This document shows positions 1 to 6,564 of a stretch of DNA of 18,227 nt, in pieces. Within the stretch, counting starts at the first letter, position 1. Each line of letters starts with the position of its first letter. The notes beneath the pieces were generated by a model. It ran no database searches. It saw only the letters and a list, made by a program, of their open reading frames with translations, and was not told the DNA's origin. Where the stretch lies: the NCBI GenBank assembly GCA_964598355.1, contig CAZRBN010000022.1:1-18227 (forward strand), given 5' to 3'. Source of the stretch: DASQJJ01 sp964598355 (GTDB lineage: Bacteria > Patescibacteriota > Microgenomatia > Levybacterales > UBA12049). The translations under genes were made by a program, and so were the position numbers.

Positions 1-206
1 TCATTAACTGACCAGCATGTTTGTTCGAATTTTTGTCGGTCTTCTGGATTAGGAGAAGGATTAGCAGCAAAAAATGTGTATGCATATAACCTTAGAGCAG
101 GGAGAACGCGAGGATTAAAATTGCCAGTTTGTTCGAATAAACCTACTTCATGGTTAACTATTGGAACAATATCATCTGGCCTACCAGCCTCAGGTATACT
201 TGTCAC
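1..206 (-). CDS. Hypothetical protein, N-terminal part only
   Basis: An open reading frame on the minus strand starts at a GTG (204-206) and runs off the left edge after 68 codons with no stop. The product begins MTSIPEAGRPDDIVPIVNHE and continues with a Phe/Tyr/Ala-rich stretch; I do not recognise a family. The start is supported by an extended -10 element (TGC-TATAAT, 213-221) only 6 bases upstream, so the transcript would begin at or next to the GTG. The reading frame is free of stops and has ordinary codon use. It diverges from the gene at 303 across a 96-base region that must hold both promoters. The C-terminus and full length are not visible. Confidence 0.6.
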   Translation of the reverse strand, partial: MTSIPEAGRPDDIVPIVNHEVGLFEQTGNFNPRVLPALRLYAYTFFAANPSPNPEDRQKFEQTCWSVN

Positions 207-212
207 GAGCGA

Positions 213-221
213 ATTATAGCA
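213..221 (-). promoter_or_regulatory. Extended -10 promoter element, probably leaderless
   Basis: On the minus strand this reads TGCTATAAT, a consensus -10 with the TGn extension. Six bases separate it from the GTG at 206, so transcription would start at about the start codon. No convincing -35 was seen 16-18 bases upstream. Confidence 0.55.
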
Positions 222-302
222 CAGTCAAATTGGAGAACTCTCTTACATCTTTATTGCGAATTTATTTTCTATCTGATGATATAGGTCGCATATACAAAAA
301 TA

Positions 303-746
303 ATGGGTACTATTATTGAAGCACAGACTGGTAAACAAACAACTCCTACTACTAACAGTTGGAGAATTCTAAGAGAACTTGACCCAACACGCGGGCAGGA
401 TGAGGAGCTACAAGACGTAAGAAGATCTTCCTATTGGATTTCCTCAGGACGTAACAGTAGCAAAATCTATAATCAAGATGTTCGAACTCCATTTAGTGAA
501 GATATTTCTACTGAAGAAGTACAACAAAAATATCAAAAAAGTCTTGATTGGTTGTCAAGAGTGTATGAGAGTACAAGAACAGAAGATCCGTCAAATAAGA
601 CATCATCATTGACAATAATAGGTGATTATACTCACACAAAACTTGGCAGACCAACAGTAGTAGCAACTTACCAAGAAGGTGTCATACAAAGCATACTTCA
701 TACATGGGTACAGCCGGAAGCAATGCGCGAAAAGAGATTGCGTTAG
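303..746 (+). CDS. Hypothetical protein, probably frameshifted near its 3' end
   Basis: A 147-residue open frame from ATG 303 to TAG 744-746. It is hydrophilic, with no signal peptide, membrane segment or cysteine motif, and I do not recognise a family. The last residues (after about SILHTW) look unlike the rest. From 704 to 850 the -1 frame reads well as protein. If one G were added to the GGG at 706-708, the two frames would join smoothly as SILHTW-GTAGSNARKEIA, giving about 181 residues ending at 850. So this ORF is probably the larger part of a gene damaged by a single-base loss, real or technical. A TATACA sequence at 291-296 lies 6 bases before the ATG, the same spacing as at other genes here, but it is a weak -10 match. 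Confidence 0.55.
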   Translation: MGTIIEAQTGKQTTPTTNSWRILRELDPTRGQDEELQDVRRSSYWISSGRNSSKIYNQDVRTPFSEDISTEEVQQKYQKSLDWLSRVYESTRTEDPSNKTSSLTIIGDYTHTKLGRPTVVATYQEGVIQSILHTWVQPEAMREKRLR

Positions 747-850
747 AAGTGCAACAAAATAACACGGGAGTATCATGGTATCAAGCAAAACAAGGGAGTG
801 CTATGAGACAGTATCTGCTCAACCCATCAATCAGACTTGAATTTGGCTAA
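704..850 (+). pseudogene. Probable 3' part of the gene at 303, in the -1 frame
   Basis: A 48-codon open frame (ATG 704, TAA 848-850) overlaps the end of the 303-746 ORF in the -1 frame. The peptide begins MGTAGSNARKEIALEVQQNN and ends SIRLEFG. Its codon use and composition fit a real C-terminus better than the tail of the overlapping ORF does. Inserting one G in the GGG at 706-708 joins both frames. It could instead be a separate small overlapping gene, but no ribosome binding site or promoter supports that. Confidence 0.45.
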
Positions 851-915
851 CTTGCGTAAGTCGTATTGTAATAGAAAATTTGTAAATCCACTGGTAAAAG
901 AAGTTCTGCTAAGTT

Positions 916-1377
916 TTAGCTAACAGAAAGAATTGTATAGGAGGTTGAGCCTGAGGGAGTATTAATTGTCACGATTTCTCCTTTCTTCTTGCCAATCAAT
1001 GATTTACCCAGAGGAGAAATATGAGATAATTTTCCTTCTGAAGGGTTTGATTCATATCCACCTACAATCGAAAACGTTTTTTCTGTTTTCCCTGTTTGAA
1101 GTGTCACAGTACTTCCTATATCAACACTCCCATCATCTGGTGTCTCTTTCACTGCCCCATACTGAAGCAAGCGTTTGACTTCTCGAATGCGGTGATCAAC
1201 TGAAGATAATTTTGCTCGAGCTGATTTGTAATACCCATTTTCACTCAAATCTCCCATTGCTCGTGCTTTTGCTAAGTCTTCAACAGCAGCTTTACGAGTA
1301 TTCTTTAGTTCTTCTTGCTCTGTGACTAATTTTTCATAGCCTTCTTCGGTGAAAAGAATCGGAGTTGTGGGTTTCAT
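916..1377 (-). CDS. greA: Transcription elongation factor GreA
   Basis: GreA enters the secondary channel of a backtracked RNA polymerase and stimulates cleavage of the extruded RNA 3' end. The product is 153 residues, close to the usual 158 or so. It has an N-terminal coiled-coil hairpin whose tip carries the hallmark GDLSENGYY, including the acidic Asp and Glu that hold the catalytic metal, and a C-terminal FKBP-like domain (residues about 80-153) with the typical ISPLGKSLIGKKKGE segment. I chose ATG 1377 (MKPTTPILFTEEGYEKL) rather than a 23-residue longer frame. The extension is unlike GreA and would run through the TATAAT promoter at 1385-1390, which lies 7 bases before this ATG. It is the last gene of a minus-strand run of three but appears to have its own promoter. 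The stop is TAA at 916-918. Confidence 0.93.
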   Translation of the reverse strand: MKPTTPILFTEEGYEKLVTEQEELKNTRKAAVEDLAKARAMGDLSENGYYKSARAKLSSVDHRIREVKRLLQYGAVKETPDDGSVDIGSTVTLQTGKTEKTFSIVGGYESNPSEGKLSHISPLGKSLIGKKKGEIVTINTPSGSTSYTILSVS

Positions 1378-1384
1378 AAGACGT

Positions 1385-1393
1385 ATTATAGCA
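1385..1393 (-). promoter_or_regulatory. greA extended -10 element, probably leaderless
   Basis: The minus strand reads TGCTATAAT, then seven bases, then the greA ATG at 1377. It lies in the 25 bases between the stop of the 1403-1858 gene and greA. No Shine-Dalgarno site precedes greA. No clear -35 is present, which is common with the TGn extension. Confidence 0.6.
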
Positions 1394-1402
1394 GGAGTGT
1401 TG

Positions 1403-1858
1403 CTAGAGCGTAGGAGTAAGGGGATTTTCACTATCTGTAGAGTCAAGCTCTACCTCTGGTAATCCTTCTTTTGCGCGTCTTGCTGCCAGTCTTTTTAGAG
1501 TTTCTGGAAGTTGCATTCTCATTCTTTGTATACTTTCGGCAGTATTTTTAAAGTGTTTTACACATTCTTCAGGATCCGTTATTCCTAATCGTAGTAATCT
1601 TGCTATGCGTAAAGCACGATTAGGATCATATGCTAATGCCAAATAAAATGCTTCTCTTTTTTCCAGTGACGCGGGTCGTAGTTCTTTCATATCAAATGCT
1701 TTCGTAAGATAGGATGGACTATAGCTGTATGCCATTGTAAGCATGTAAGGAGAAAGTAAAAAGAACGTAAGAACGCGGCTACTTAGTTTCTCTAGTTTTG
1801 AGGAGCATTTCTTCGCTGTTTCATAAATGAAGTGACGAATAGTGTCTCTTTCTCCCAT
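1403..1858 (-). CDS. Hypothetical protein with one hydrophobic segment
   Basis: A 151-residue protein that I do not recognise. It has a basic, Lys/Cys-containing N-terminus, one hydrophobic stretch at about residues 29-45 (VLTFFLLSPYMLTMAYSYS) that could be a membrane segment or buried core, and a helical C-terminal half rich in Arg/Leu/Glu with a short acidic tail. The ATG at 1858 lies inside the end of the upstream gene (38-base overlap, different frame). There is no Shine-Dalgarno site or promoter in front, so it is probably translated from the upstream gene's mRNA. Overlap and shared strand suggest a functional pair with the 1821-2525 gene. Its own stop is TAG at 1403-1405, just before the greA promoter. 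Confidence 0.6.
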   Translation of the reverse strand: MGERDTIRHFIYETAKKCSSKLEKLSSRVLTFFLLSPYMLTMAYSYSPSYLTKAFDMKELRPASLEKREAFYLALAYDPNRALRIARLLRLGITDPEECVKHFKNTAESIQRMRMQLPETLKRLAARRAKEGLPEVELDSTDSENPLTPTL

Positions 1859-2525
1859 AGAAATTTTGTATTCTAATATCTTTTTCTATACCTCTTTCTA
1901 TTATAGCTTTTGCATCCGTAATAACAGAATCTTCGAGTAAATAACTTTGTAATTCTTCCAAACCATATAATCCTCTCATAGCAGGATAGAACTCGGGAAG
2001 CAGATTAAGGTTTTGTGCTCCCATTGGTGTTGGAAAGTGTGTCTTTCCAGCTAGTCTTGCGTTCCATGCATAGGGATGATCAACAATATTGCGATGTGAA
2101 GTAACACCAAAGGTTTTTGGAATGGCATACTCTGCTTGGGTTCGAGGATCTAATGTTACCTCCCCTGCAAAACCTACAAACAAACCCTCTGGTGCAGGTT
2201 GAGGATATCCTTCTGGTGCCATATATGAGTGAAAAACACTGTATCCTGCAACATATAACGGTGAGTTACCTGGTTTGGGGTGTGAAAATGTTTCTTGAGG
2301 GAAAATACCATTTATATGGATAATGTTAGCCTCTTTTCCATATCTGCGCTGTAATATGTCTTCAACATGAATAGTGGCAAGGTAATGATTGGTAATTGCA
2401 TCAAGGTATTGGTGATATTTCTTAACACCCTTTTGTATTATTCTTTTTCTTTCAGAAGTGTTATCAATAATATTTAATTGGTCATCTGTTGTTTTGGTAG
2501 CAATTTCTTTTAGTGCGACTGACAT
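1821..2525 (-). CDS. Hypothetical protein, 234 residues
   Basis: I do not recognise a family. The protein starts MSVALKEIATK and has a charged helical N-terminal part (to about residue 70). The central part is rich in Gly, Pro, Tyr and His, with motifs such as EGYPQPAPEGLFVGF, and the end is helical and charged. There is no signal peptide and no membrane segment from this start. A 23-residue longer frame would add a hydrophobic stretch, but it is unlikely to be real. It would run through an extended -10 (TGCTATAAC, 2532-2540) that sits 6 bases before ATG 2525, so I chose that ATG. The stop is TGA at 1821-1823, and the next gene starts 38 bases before it. Confidence 0.65.
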   Translation of the reverse strand: MSVALKEIATKTTDDQLNIIDNTSERKRIIQKGVKKYHQYLDAITNHYLATIHVEDILQRRYGKEANIIHINGIFPQETFSHPKPGNSPLYVAGYSVFHSYMAPEGYPQPAPEGLFVGFAGEVTLDPRTQAEYAIPKTFGVTSHRNIVDHPYAWNARLAGKTHFPTPMGAQNLNLLPEFYPAMRGLYGLEELQSYLLEDSVITDAKAIIERGIEKDIRIQNFYGRKRHYSSLHL

Positions 2526-2531
2526 ACATCT

Positions 2532-2540
2532 GTTATAGCA
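2532..2540 (-). promoter_or_regulatory. Extended -10 element, probably leaderless
   Basis: The minus strand reads TGCTATAAC, then six bases, then ATG 2525. It matches the promoters at 213-221 and 1385-1393 in sequence and spacing. Confidence 0.55.
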
Positions 2541-2626
2541 TGCAGATGTTTTATAAAAGAAAAATAAGAAAGAAATAAGTATAAGATAAGACACAGACTG
2601 TTCTTTCTTCTTTTAAAAAAGTTTGG

Positions 2627-2635
2627 TAGTATAGC
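2627..2635 (+). promoter_or_regulatory. Possible -10 region of the DnaQ-like nuclease gene
   Basis: The sequence TAGTATAGC gives two overlapping -10 candidates (TAGTAT 2627-2632, TATAGC 2630-2635), 11-14 bases before ATG 2647. There is no good -35. Any 5' leader would be only a few bases and holds no Shine-Dalgarno site. Confidence 0.35.
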
Positions 2636-2646
2636 AATACCTTCCT

Positions 2647-3078
2647 ATGCTGCCTCAAAAGCTTGTTTTTATTGATACCGAAACAACTGGACTTTCAGTA
2701 AGTCGTGACAGAATCATTGAAATAGGAATTGTGAGAGTAGAAAACAATGTCGTCGTAGCAGAATATCAGAGTCTTATTAATCCAGAGATGTTTCTCTCCC
2801 CTTTTATTACCTCAATTACCCATATAACAGAAGCAGATTTAGTAAATGCTCCTACGTTTTATGATATACGAAAAGATGTCTATGATTTATTGAAAGATGC
2901 TGTTTTTGTTGCACATAACGTTCGATTTGATTATGGATTTTTGCGAAATGAATTTAAAAGAATGGAAATGAATTTTACAGCAAAACATTTCTGCACAGCT
3001 AAATTATCCCGTTCACTTTTTCCTCTCGAAAGGCACCACAATCTTGATAGCGTAATGCAACGATTTGGAATATCGTGA
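2647..3078 (+). CDS. DnaQ-like 3'-5' exonuclease domain, cut short by TGA
   Basis: This is the N-terminal exonuclease half of what is almost certainly one DnaQ/GIY-YIG fusion gene continuing to 4066. DEDDh motifs are clear: Exo I at FIDTETTGL (Asp10, Glu12) and Exo II at VAHNVRFDYGFL (Asp95). The frame meets TGA at 3076-3078 right after RFGIS. Beyond it the same frame still encodes HRSLDDPKDLW (3088-3120), which is the Exo III motif with its His and Asp. As written, the 143-residue product lacks Exo III and could not be active. In homologues a Cys is common at the position of the stop, so TGT/TGC to TGA is a likely change. Because the stop lies 43 bases from an assembly gap, an error is as likely as a real mutation. 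The full protein would degrade DNA from the 3' end. Confidence 0.8.
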   Translation: MLPQKLVFIDTETTGLSVSRDRIIEIGIVRVENNVVVAEYQSLINPEMFLSPFITSITHITEADLVNAPTFYDIRKDVYDLLKDAVFVAHNVRFDYGFLRNEFKRMEMNFTAKHFCTAKLSRSLFPLERHHNLDSVMQRFGIS

Positions 3079-3121
3079 GAGAGTAGTCATAGATCATTAG
3101 ATGATCCAAAGGATTTGTGGG
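3079..3121 (+). pseudogene. Exo III motif remnant of the same exonuclease
   Basis: After the TGA, the frame of the exonuclease reads ESSHRSLDDPKDLW up to the gap. This is the conserved third motif (His-Arg-x-x-Asp-Asp) and links the exonuclease to the GIY-YIG half. Compared with the family pattern HRxxDDAKxLW it carries several odd residues within 45 bases of the gap. Confidence 0.7.
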
Positions 3122-3131
3122 NNNNNNNNNN
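3122..3131. other. Assembly gap (ten N)
   Basis: Ten N bases interrupt the DnaQ/GIY-YIG gene. With exactly ten bases the two halves would be out of frame; they are in frame only if the true gap is a multiple of three. With nothing missing the join is TGG-GAA-CTG (WEL), which fits the family, so the run may be a placeholder of arbitrary length. Confidence 0.95.
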
Positions 3132-4066
3132 AACTGCAACAGCAAATTGGTGGAGACGTGTTAGAAAGACATGTAAAACAAGGCTTACGACATCCCTCGA
3201 GACCTGTTAAGCTACCAGAAAGCCAGCTTGAGGCTCTTCCAGAATCACCTGGAGTGTATATATTCTATGGTGAAGATCATATTCCGTTGTATGTTGGTAA
3301 AAGTGTCAATATAAAAGAAAGAGTCTTTTCCCATTTTGCCAGCGATCACACTATTGCAAAAGAAATGCATTTATCACAGCAAGTTGAGGATATAGAAGTT
3401 ATTCCAACAGCTGGAGAATTGGGAGCATTGCTTAAGGAGGCACAACTTATAAAAAAATTACAACCATTATATAACCGCAAGCTTCGTAATGCTCGTCGTC
3501 TTGTTGTTATGAAAAAGAAAATGAATACAGAAGGATATGAAGAACAGTATGTCGAAGAATTAGTAGATATTTCACCTGATGAAACAGCAGATATTGTTGG
3601 AGTTTTCCGGTCAAAGAAACAAGCAAAAGAATATCTCTATTCTCTTGTGAAAGAACATAACCTATGCGAAAAGTTAGTTGGACTTGAAAAAGGGAAAGGT
3701 GGCTGTTTTGCCTATAGACTTGGAACGTGTAAGGGAGCATGTGTTGGAAAAGAAAATCCTCTTTTGTATAACGCTCGTTGTATTATTGCCTTTTCAAAAA
3801 ACAAAATAAAACCATGGCCTTTCAACGGACCAATTCTCATTACGGAAAAAGAAACACTGACGAGTCAAGAAGATGCTTTCTATGTAGATAAATGGTGTCT
3901 CCTTGGCAAGCAATCTATGAAAGATGGACAAGCAGATTTTTTTAACAGTGAGGATTATCGATTCGACATGGACACCTACAAGATTTTGGCAAGCTTTCTA
4001 ACAGGAAAACATATGCATACTATTTCCAAATTAGTTACCGTACTTTCACCAGAGCACTCTGCGTAG
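3132..4066 (+). CDS. GIY-YIG (UvrC N-terminal/Cho-like) half of the DnaQ fusion
   Basis: The frame from the gap to TAG 4064-4066 encodes about 310 residues. It begins LQQQIGGDVLERHVKQ and soon reaches a GIY-YIG domain: ESPGVYIFYGEDHIPLYVGKS, the KERV arginine, the catalytic Glu in GALLKEAQLIKK, and YNRKLR. It is followed by a segment with four cysteines (LCEKL, GGCF, GTCKGACVG) arranged as in UvrC and Cho, where such cysteines can bind an iron-sulphur cluster. GIY-YIG domains nick DNA beside lesions, and the fusion with a DEDDh exonuclease is a known architecture in several bacteria. The first start-like codon after the gap (GTG 3158) is unlikely to be the real start. The 3' end overlaps the convergent glycosyltransferase gene by 32 bases. 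Confidence 0.8.
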
Positions 4067-5171
4067 ATTCCTGTTTTATAAGAAGCACCAAAAGCAATAT
4101 ACTCCCAAAAAATGCATGTGACAAAACTAAACTGTCTGGAAATTGTTGAAAAAATAATGGATTTTTTATATTTCCCGCAATAAGGAGGTAGATAAAAATG
4201 AATAAAAGTATATGCACTTTGTTATTCTGTTTTAATGCGATTTGTGCAACAAGAAGAAGTGGTAATAAGAGGAATACAAAATGATGCTGCCATGATAATG
4301 CATCAAGCAAGACAAGTGATGTGAGCAGAACTGCAAAAAGTTTTTCAGAGTCTACTTTTCTGGTAACAAAAATAAGAGAGATCATACTGACAGCAAATAT
4401 ATTTGAAAAAATACTCCGTATAAAAAGTTGTGGGAAAATTCGTGAAATAAAACCTGAAAATCCTTGATTATAATAGACTTCGCGTCCGCTCATTGTAAAT
4501 AAATGAGGAATGATATCTTTTACATAGATAGTGACCTCATTTCCTTTTCCCAATAAAAAAGGGAAAACGAGAAAAATAATACACAGACTTGCAAAAAATC
4601 TCAATGTATATTTCCACTCTCTTTTCACTATATAAAAGAGAATAAGAAAACCAAGGGTAGGTTTTAGTATAACTGCAAGGATAAAAAATAGAAGAGAAAA
4701 TGTAAGCCGTTTCCTTTGCCACAATAAAAAGCTAAAAAGTACACAAGCGTATCCCATCAAATTACTTTGTCCCATGCCAATGGTATATTTTGTTGGAAAA
4801 GAAAATAGAAAAAGAGAAACAATAAAGAAAAAGAGTGGGAATGTTGGGTTAATTCGCATAATTCGAAATGAGAGAAAGACACATCCAAAAGCGCACATGA
4901 TATTTAATACTACAAAAATTTCTTGAGCTACCTGATAAGGCAAAAAAGTAAAAGGGATATACAGTAGTGCAGTAGTAAATGGATAATTAAATGCAGTATA
5001 AAAAGATATGTCATGATAAATACTTTTTCCGTGAAGAATATTCAAAGCACTATGGTAAAAAATACTAAAATCTGGAGTAAAAGTTGTTGCAGTATGGAAA
5101 AAAGAAATTAAAGACTGCGTAAATATTACAAGCGATATCGCAATTATTGCTATACGAATTATTTTCTTCAT
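4035..5171 (-). CDS. GT87-type (DUF2029) membrane glycosyltransferase
   Basis: A polytopic membrane protein of 378 residues with about ten hydrophobic helices. After the first helix it has the sequence TPDFSIFYHSALNILHGKSI followed by YH and an FNYP segment. This is the pattern of polyprenyl-phosphate-mannose-dependent glycosyltransferases of family GT87, where the early Asp (here Asp34) is the expected catalytic base. Such enzymes move a sugar from a lipid carrier to glycolipids or other envelope acceptors on the outer face of the membrane. The acceptor here is unknown. The divergent neighbour encodes a Thr-rich surface protein, a conceivable but unproven target. ATG 5171 (MKKIIRIAI) was chosen; a TTG at 5207 would add 12 residues. 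It overlaps the nuclease gene tail-to-tail. Confidence 0.75.
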   Translation of the reverse strand: MKKIIRIAIIAISLVIFTQSLISFFHTATTFTPDFSIFYHSALNILHGKSIYHDISFYTAFNYPFTTALLYIPFTFLPYQVAQEIFVVLNIMCAFGCVFLSFRIMRINPTFPLFFFIVSLFLFSFPTKYTIGMGQSNLMGYACVLFSFLLWQRKRLTFSLLFFILAVILKPTLGFLILFYIVKREWKYTLRFFASLCIIFLVFPFLLGKGNEVTIYVKDIIPHLFTMSGREVYYNQGFSGFISRIFPQLFIRSIFSNIFAVSMISLIFVTRKVDSEKLFAVLLTSLVLLDALSWQHHFVFLLLPLLLVAQIALKQNNKVHILLFIFIYLLIAGNIKNPLFFQQFPDSLVLSHAFFGSILLLVLLIKQESTQSALVKVR

Positions 5172-5200
5172 CAATTTTATTCTCAAACAAATCCTCTTTG

Positions 5201-5229
5201 TTGACAAGAAGCAAGATTGTAACTAAGCT
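5201..5229 (+). promoter_or_regulatory. Promoter of the LPPTG surface protein gene
   Basis: TTGACA (5201-5206) is followed after exactly 17 bases by TAAGCT (5224-5229), the same -10 variant as at 7838-7843. An overlapping TAAAAT at 5229-5234 is an alternative -10 but gives a 22-base spacer. The leader to ATG 5253 would be under 20 bases and has no Shine-Dalgarno site. Confidence 0.5.
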
Positions 5230-5252
5230 AAAATAAGCACCATCTACCTTCT

Positions 5253-6155
5253 ATGTCACAAAAAGTACAAAAAATTATCGCAATTATTCTTTTTCTTATT
5301 CTCCTTGGTGCAATTCCTCTTACACTTAAATTTGGTGTACAGCAAAAGCAAAATACACAACAGAGAGCTGCTTTTCAGGTTCCAGGCCAGCAGCAGTATT
5401 CTTGTGGGGACAATTTAACCGTTTTACTTACCCCTTTGCCTGAGACGCCAGATTGCTCTAAGGATGGTAATCATCCTGGCCTTACTTCTTTTCAATCTGC
5501 TGTAACGATTCGTGCAAAAGCAGGATCTATCGGTGCATATACGGTTCATTGGATGTGGGTGCAATTTTGGTGTGCAAAAGAAGATCCCAGTGCCCCTTGT
5601 TATGACAATATGACAACAAAACAGGATGAAAAAGACTCTGAGAGGGGCTTAACAGGAGACAATAAAGCATATGTTACTGCAATGTCTTCTGTAAAAACTG
5701 CAGTTGCACCATTTACAGGTCAAGCATGCGGATACTATCAAAATGACTTTGGATTTTATGTCACATCAAATGATAATCCAAATGTGATGTTATGTGGCCA
5801 TTCTCTTGATGCAAATGCTATTGCACATACTACTAATAATAATGCATCATGGTGTCATTCTACTGTGAGCTGCCAGGCAACCACACCGACACCTACAACA
5901 CCTGTTACTTCTACTCCCACACCAACGGTACCTGTTACTGTTACGCCAACTCCGACCCCAACAGGAGTGATAACACCAACTCCCACAACTACACCTGGAC
6001 CGACTAGTACACCAACGCCGACGCCAGGGCCAACAGTAACACCCACACCACGTCCCACACTTCCTCCAACAGGTCCTAATAACACGATTATGGGTATTGG
6101 TCTTGCCGGAGTAGCTGCAGCTGTCATAGGAACAGTCCTCTTCTTCGCACTCTAA
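5253..6155 (+). CDS. Surface protein with Thr-Pro stalk and LPPTG C-terminus
   Basis: A 300-residue cell-surface protein of unknown role. In order: a hydrophobic N-terminal segment (about residues 8-26) acting as signal or anchor; an ectodomain (about 40-207) with eight cysteines (51, 68, 107, 116, 159, 181, 201, 207), an even number that suggests disulphides; a Thr/Pro-rich low-complexity stalk (about 210-269); LPPTG at 270-274; and a hydrophobic helix (279-298). This is the layout of sortase-anchored proteins. However, the protein ends FFAL with none of the basic residues that normally follow the helix, so it may simply stay in the membrane. No sortase gene is in the window. I do not recognise the ectodomain. 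The stalk could carry O-linked sugars. The ATG is preceded by a TTGACA-17-TAAGCT promoter. Confidence 0.75.
   Translation: MSQKVQKIIAIILFLILLGAIPLTLKFGVQQKQNTQQRAAFQVPGQQQYSCGDNLTVLLTPLPETPDCSKDGNHPGLTSFQSAVTIRAKAGSIGAYTVHWMWVQFWCAKEDPSAPCYDNMTTKQDEKDSERGLTGDNKAYVTAMSSVKTAVAPFTGQACGYYQNDFGFYVTSNDNPNVMLCGHSLDANAIAHTTNNNASWCHSTVSCQATTPTPTTPVTSTPTPTVPVTVTPTPTPTGVITPTPTTTPGPTSTPTPTPGPTVTPTPRPTLPPTGPNNTIMGIGLAGVAAAVIGTVLFFAL
5880..6059 (+). repeat. Low-complexity Thr-Pro-coding repeat
   Basis: About 180 bases of imperfect ACNCCN repeats encode the TPTPT stalk of the surface protein. The matching Gly-Val-rich open frame on the other strand is a shadow of the repeat. Such tracts tend to vary in length between strains. 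Confidence 0.8.
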
Positions 6156-6156
6156 A

Positions 6157-6185
6157 TTGACCTGTAGTTATATTTTTGTTAAAAT
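6157..6185 (+). promoter_or_regulatory. Complete promoter placing the start at the ATG
   Basis: TTGACC (6157-6162), a 17-base spacer and TAAAAT (6180-6185) form a near-ideal vegetative promoter. Six bases then lead to ATG 6192, so the expected +1 is the A of the ATG. This is the clearest leaderless case in the window. The -35 begins two bases after the stop of the preceding gene. Confidence 0.7.
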
Positions 6186-6191
6186 CCCCGT

Positions 6192-6563
6192 ATGGTTGAA
6201 AAAGAATATCACGTAGGACATGCTGTTTATCACCGTAGAAATGGAGATCGCAAAAGTGAAATCATTGTAGTACGCCAGATCGGTGGTTATCCAGGAGAAG
6301 CACAGCAATGGGCTAATAAAGGAATTGTTCCAGTATATGGATGGTGGGTAGTAAAAAATAAGAATGGTGAAGAGTATTTGCAGTCATCTGGAACAATAAA
6401 CCATAAAGATATACGTAAGGTAATTGGAGAATGGGATGGACCAAGAATAGCAGCTGCTTTGCGGAGAAATCCATACCTAACAGCTGCCGATATAGAAAAA
6501 ATACTTGCAGAATATAGAGAAAATGTTGCACGGAATGTTAGACGTGGAATCTGGAGAGAGTAA
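6192..6563 (+). CDS. Small hypothetical protein
   Basis: A 123-residue soluble, basic protein starting MVEKEYHVGHAVYHRRNG. I do not recognise it. The first half looks like beta strands rich in aromatic residues (VPVYGWWVVKNKNGEEY). The second half is helical and Arg-rich (RIAAALRRNPYLTAADIEKI) and may bind nucleic acid or protein, but that is a guess from composition only. There is no signal peptide, membrane segment or cysteine. It has its own promoter 6 bases upstream, and its TAA (6561-6563) is one base from the stop codon of the convergent DUF2130 gene. Confidence 0.65.
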   Translation: MVEKEYHVGHAVYHRRNGDRKSEIIVVRQIGGYPGEAQQWANKGIVPVYGWWVVKNKNGEEYLQSSGTINHKDIRKVIGEWDGPRIAAALRRNPYLTAADIEKILAEYRENVARNVRRGIWRE

Positions 6564-6564
6564 T

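Noticed and set aside
1378..1446. 23-residue longer start for greA
   Set aside because: It runs through the greA promoter and into the preceding gene and does not resemble GreA; ATG 1377 fits the family and the promoter.
3076..3078. TGA read as glycine, as in some CPR lineages
   Set aside because: Other genes end in TGA (1821-1823 and yvcK 9238-9240), no other recognised gene has an internal TGA, and uvrA with its many Gly residues uses none. The site is also next to an assembly gap.
5855..6127. Gly-Val repeat open frame on the minus strand
   Set aside because: It is the antisense of the Thr-Pro-coding repeat and has no start signals.
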